Positions 6,269 through 7,121 of a stretch of 7,121 bases of DNA are shown piece by piece. Each line of letters opens with the position of its first letter. Position 1 is the stretch's first letter. This DNA comes from UBA1049 sp964525815 (GTDB lineage Bacteria > Bacillota > Clostridia > Oscillospirales > CAG-382), in the NCBI GenBank assembly GCA_964525815.1, contig CAZGJQ010000100.1, positions 1 to 7,121 of the forward strand, given 5' to 3'. Below the pieces are notes generated by a model that worked only from the letters and a program-made list of their open reading frames with translations, was not told where the DNA came from and searched no databases. A program made the translations under genes and the position numbers.

Positions 6269-7121
6269 TTATTTATTCTCTGTTAGGTGTATGGCAAATC
6301 CCAATATTTCCTCTTCCAAATATATAAACCTCATTTTTCCATTTTCATCCCGCTGAACGGTGCTCTCGTCGAATGAAACACCGTTGTTTTTGAGATAAAA
6401 ATACGCTCTTTCAACCGAGTTTGTGCCTACGGCGATATGACCGTTTTTTCCTCTGCCTTTAAACTTCATTATTTCAAACGGACCGGCAAAAAAGGATACG
6501 GGTATCTCATTCACCGACAAGGAGAACAGCCCGGACAGAAGATTTGCCGCACTGCGTGCTTTATCCTCGTTGTCGGAGTTGATTCCGATATGAGCGAGTG
6601 TAAAGCCCAGCATTATACTTACCGCTTTTCTTGTAAGAGCGGTAATACCGTCAAAATCCCTGTTTTGTATAAGCTCGTCGCTTACCATAAAGCTCCCGCC
6701 GCAGGCAAGCACCCGCTCGTTCTGTAAATAGGAGAGTATATTTTTTTCGTTTATGCCGCCCGTGGGCAGGAATTTAACCTTATACGGAGCGGACATCGCT
6801 TTTATCATGAGCAGACCGCCCGCCGCTTCGGCAGGGAAGAACTTTACCGTATTCATTCCAATCTCAAGCGCTTTTTCTATATCCGTGGGAGTTGCGCAGC
6901 CCGGAATTACGGGAACGCCGTTCTTTATACAGTGTGAAACGACGGCAGGATTTATGCCGGGACTAACTATAAACCTTGCTCCCGCCTTTACGGCAGCCTC
7001 CGCCTGCTTTACTGTGAGTACGGTTCCGGCTCCCACCAGCATATCGGGGAAGGCGGACGAAATTCTCCTGATGGCTTCCTCCGCACAGTCGGTTCTGAAG
7101 GTAATCTCGGCAGCGGGCAGT
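6269..7121 (-). CDS. eda: KDPG/KHG aldolase fused to a C-terminal VOC (glyoxalase-like) domain, 5' end off the window
   Basis: The aldolase part splits 2-keto-3-deoxy-6-phosphogluconate to pyruvate and glyceraldehyde-3-phosphate, or 4-hydroxy-2-oxoglutarate to pyruvate and glyoxylate. The frame stays open to the window edge, giving 283 visible residues, with roughly 40 missing at the N-terminus. Against E. coli Eda (offset +40) the visible LPAAEITFRT supplies Glu 5 and Arg 9 (Glu 45, Arg 49), VGAGTV supplies Thr 33 (Thr 73), and VKFFPAE supplies the Schiff-base Lys 93 (Lys 133). ATG at 7042 is inside the aldolase and not the start. From about visible residue 171 a second domain begins (LAHIGINSDNE, then GHIAVGTNSVERA, YLKNNGVSF and a final YLEEEILGFAIHL), a VOC fold with candidate metal ligands His 178, His 229 and a late Glu. 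Its role is unknown. It is the first visible gene of the minus-strand unit. Confidence 0.92.
   Translation of the reverse strand, partial: LPAAEITFRTDCAEEAIRRISSAFPDMLVGAGTVLTVKQAEAAVKAGARFIVSPGINPAVVSHCIKNGVPVIPGCATPTDIEKALEIGMNTVKFFPAEAAGGLLMIKAMSAPYKVKFLPTGGINEKNILSYLQNERVLACGGSFMVSDELIQNRDFDGITALTRKAVSIMLGFTLAHIGINSDNEDKARSAANLLSGLFSLSVNEIPVSFFAGPFEIMKFKGRGKNGHIAVGTNSVERAYFYLKNNGVSFDESTVQRDENGKMRFIYLEEEILGFAIHLTENK

Noticed and set aside
6240..6300. Possible minus-strand promoter before the thioesterase (TTGCCA, 16 bases, TAAATA, in an AT-rich stretch).
   Set aside because: The -10 match is poor and the gene gap is only about 29 bases; read-through from the aldolase is simpler.
6295..6302. 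CAAATCCC, also present in the tRNA T arm (4405-4412), as a possible second attachment site.
   Set aside because: Eight bases is chance level in this window and it lies inside the coding end of the aldolase fusion. No longer copy of the tRNA 3' end was found.

Overview
The window reads as chromosome from a Firmicute of the class Clostridia, probably a gut-type Oscillospiraceae/Lachnospiraceae relative. This placement is an inference. It rests on the hisA-hisF-hisIE gene order, strong AGGAGG-type ribosome sites with a TTG start, and protein sequences typical of clostridia (the MACS-type acyl-CoA synthetase and the KDPG aldolase with a C-terminal VOC domain). No rRNA, CRISPR array, transposase or intact phage gene was found.

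Left part (about 1-2222, + strand): the distal end of a histidine operon, hisA, hisF and hisIE. The genes are tightly spaced, each with a clear ribosome site. Together they cover phosphoribosyl-ATP/AMP hydrolysis, the ProFAR isomerase and the cyclase half of imidazole-glycerol-phosphate synthase. Partner genes such as hisH and hisG must lie outside the window. A weak hairpin follows hisIE.

Middle (2226-4465, + strand): a near-consensus sigma-70/sigma-A promoter (TTGACA, 17 bp, TATACT) opens a second unit. It contains an AMP-forming acyl/acetyl-CoA synthetase, a small four-helix membrane protein of unknown function overlapping it by 14 bp, and a tRNA-Arg(CCG) whose first base directly follows that protein's stop codon. 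A 15-bp perfect hairpin flanked by T runs in both directions closes the unit and probably also stops the convergent unit from the right.

Junction (4469-4612, - strand): a short open frame that looks like only the last 47 or so residues of a tyrosine recombinase, including the Tyr box (TLNVYPHV). It points at the 3' end of the tRNA. This is the usual layout of an element integrated into a tRNA gene, so it is probably the scar of a lost or decayed integrative element. It is the most interesting observation in the window.

Right part (7121-4636, - strand): a three-gene convergent cluster. It holds a KDPG/KHG aldolase fused to a VOC (glyoxalase-like) domain, cut by the window edge; a hotdog acyl-CoA thioesterase; and a cytosolic GH27 alpha-galactosidase. 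Close spacing suggests one transcript. Two of the three genes fit sugar or sugar-acid catabolism. The thioesterase is the odd partner and may be there for housekeeping.

Most of the window is ordinary metabolism. I see no convincing new defence or mobile system, only the recombinase scar, the unusual tRNA placement, the fusion protein and the unknown membrane protein.
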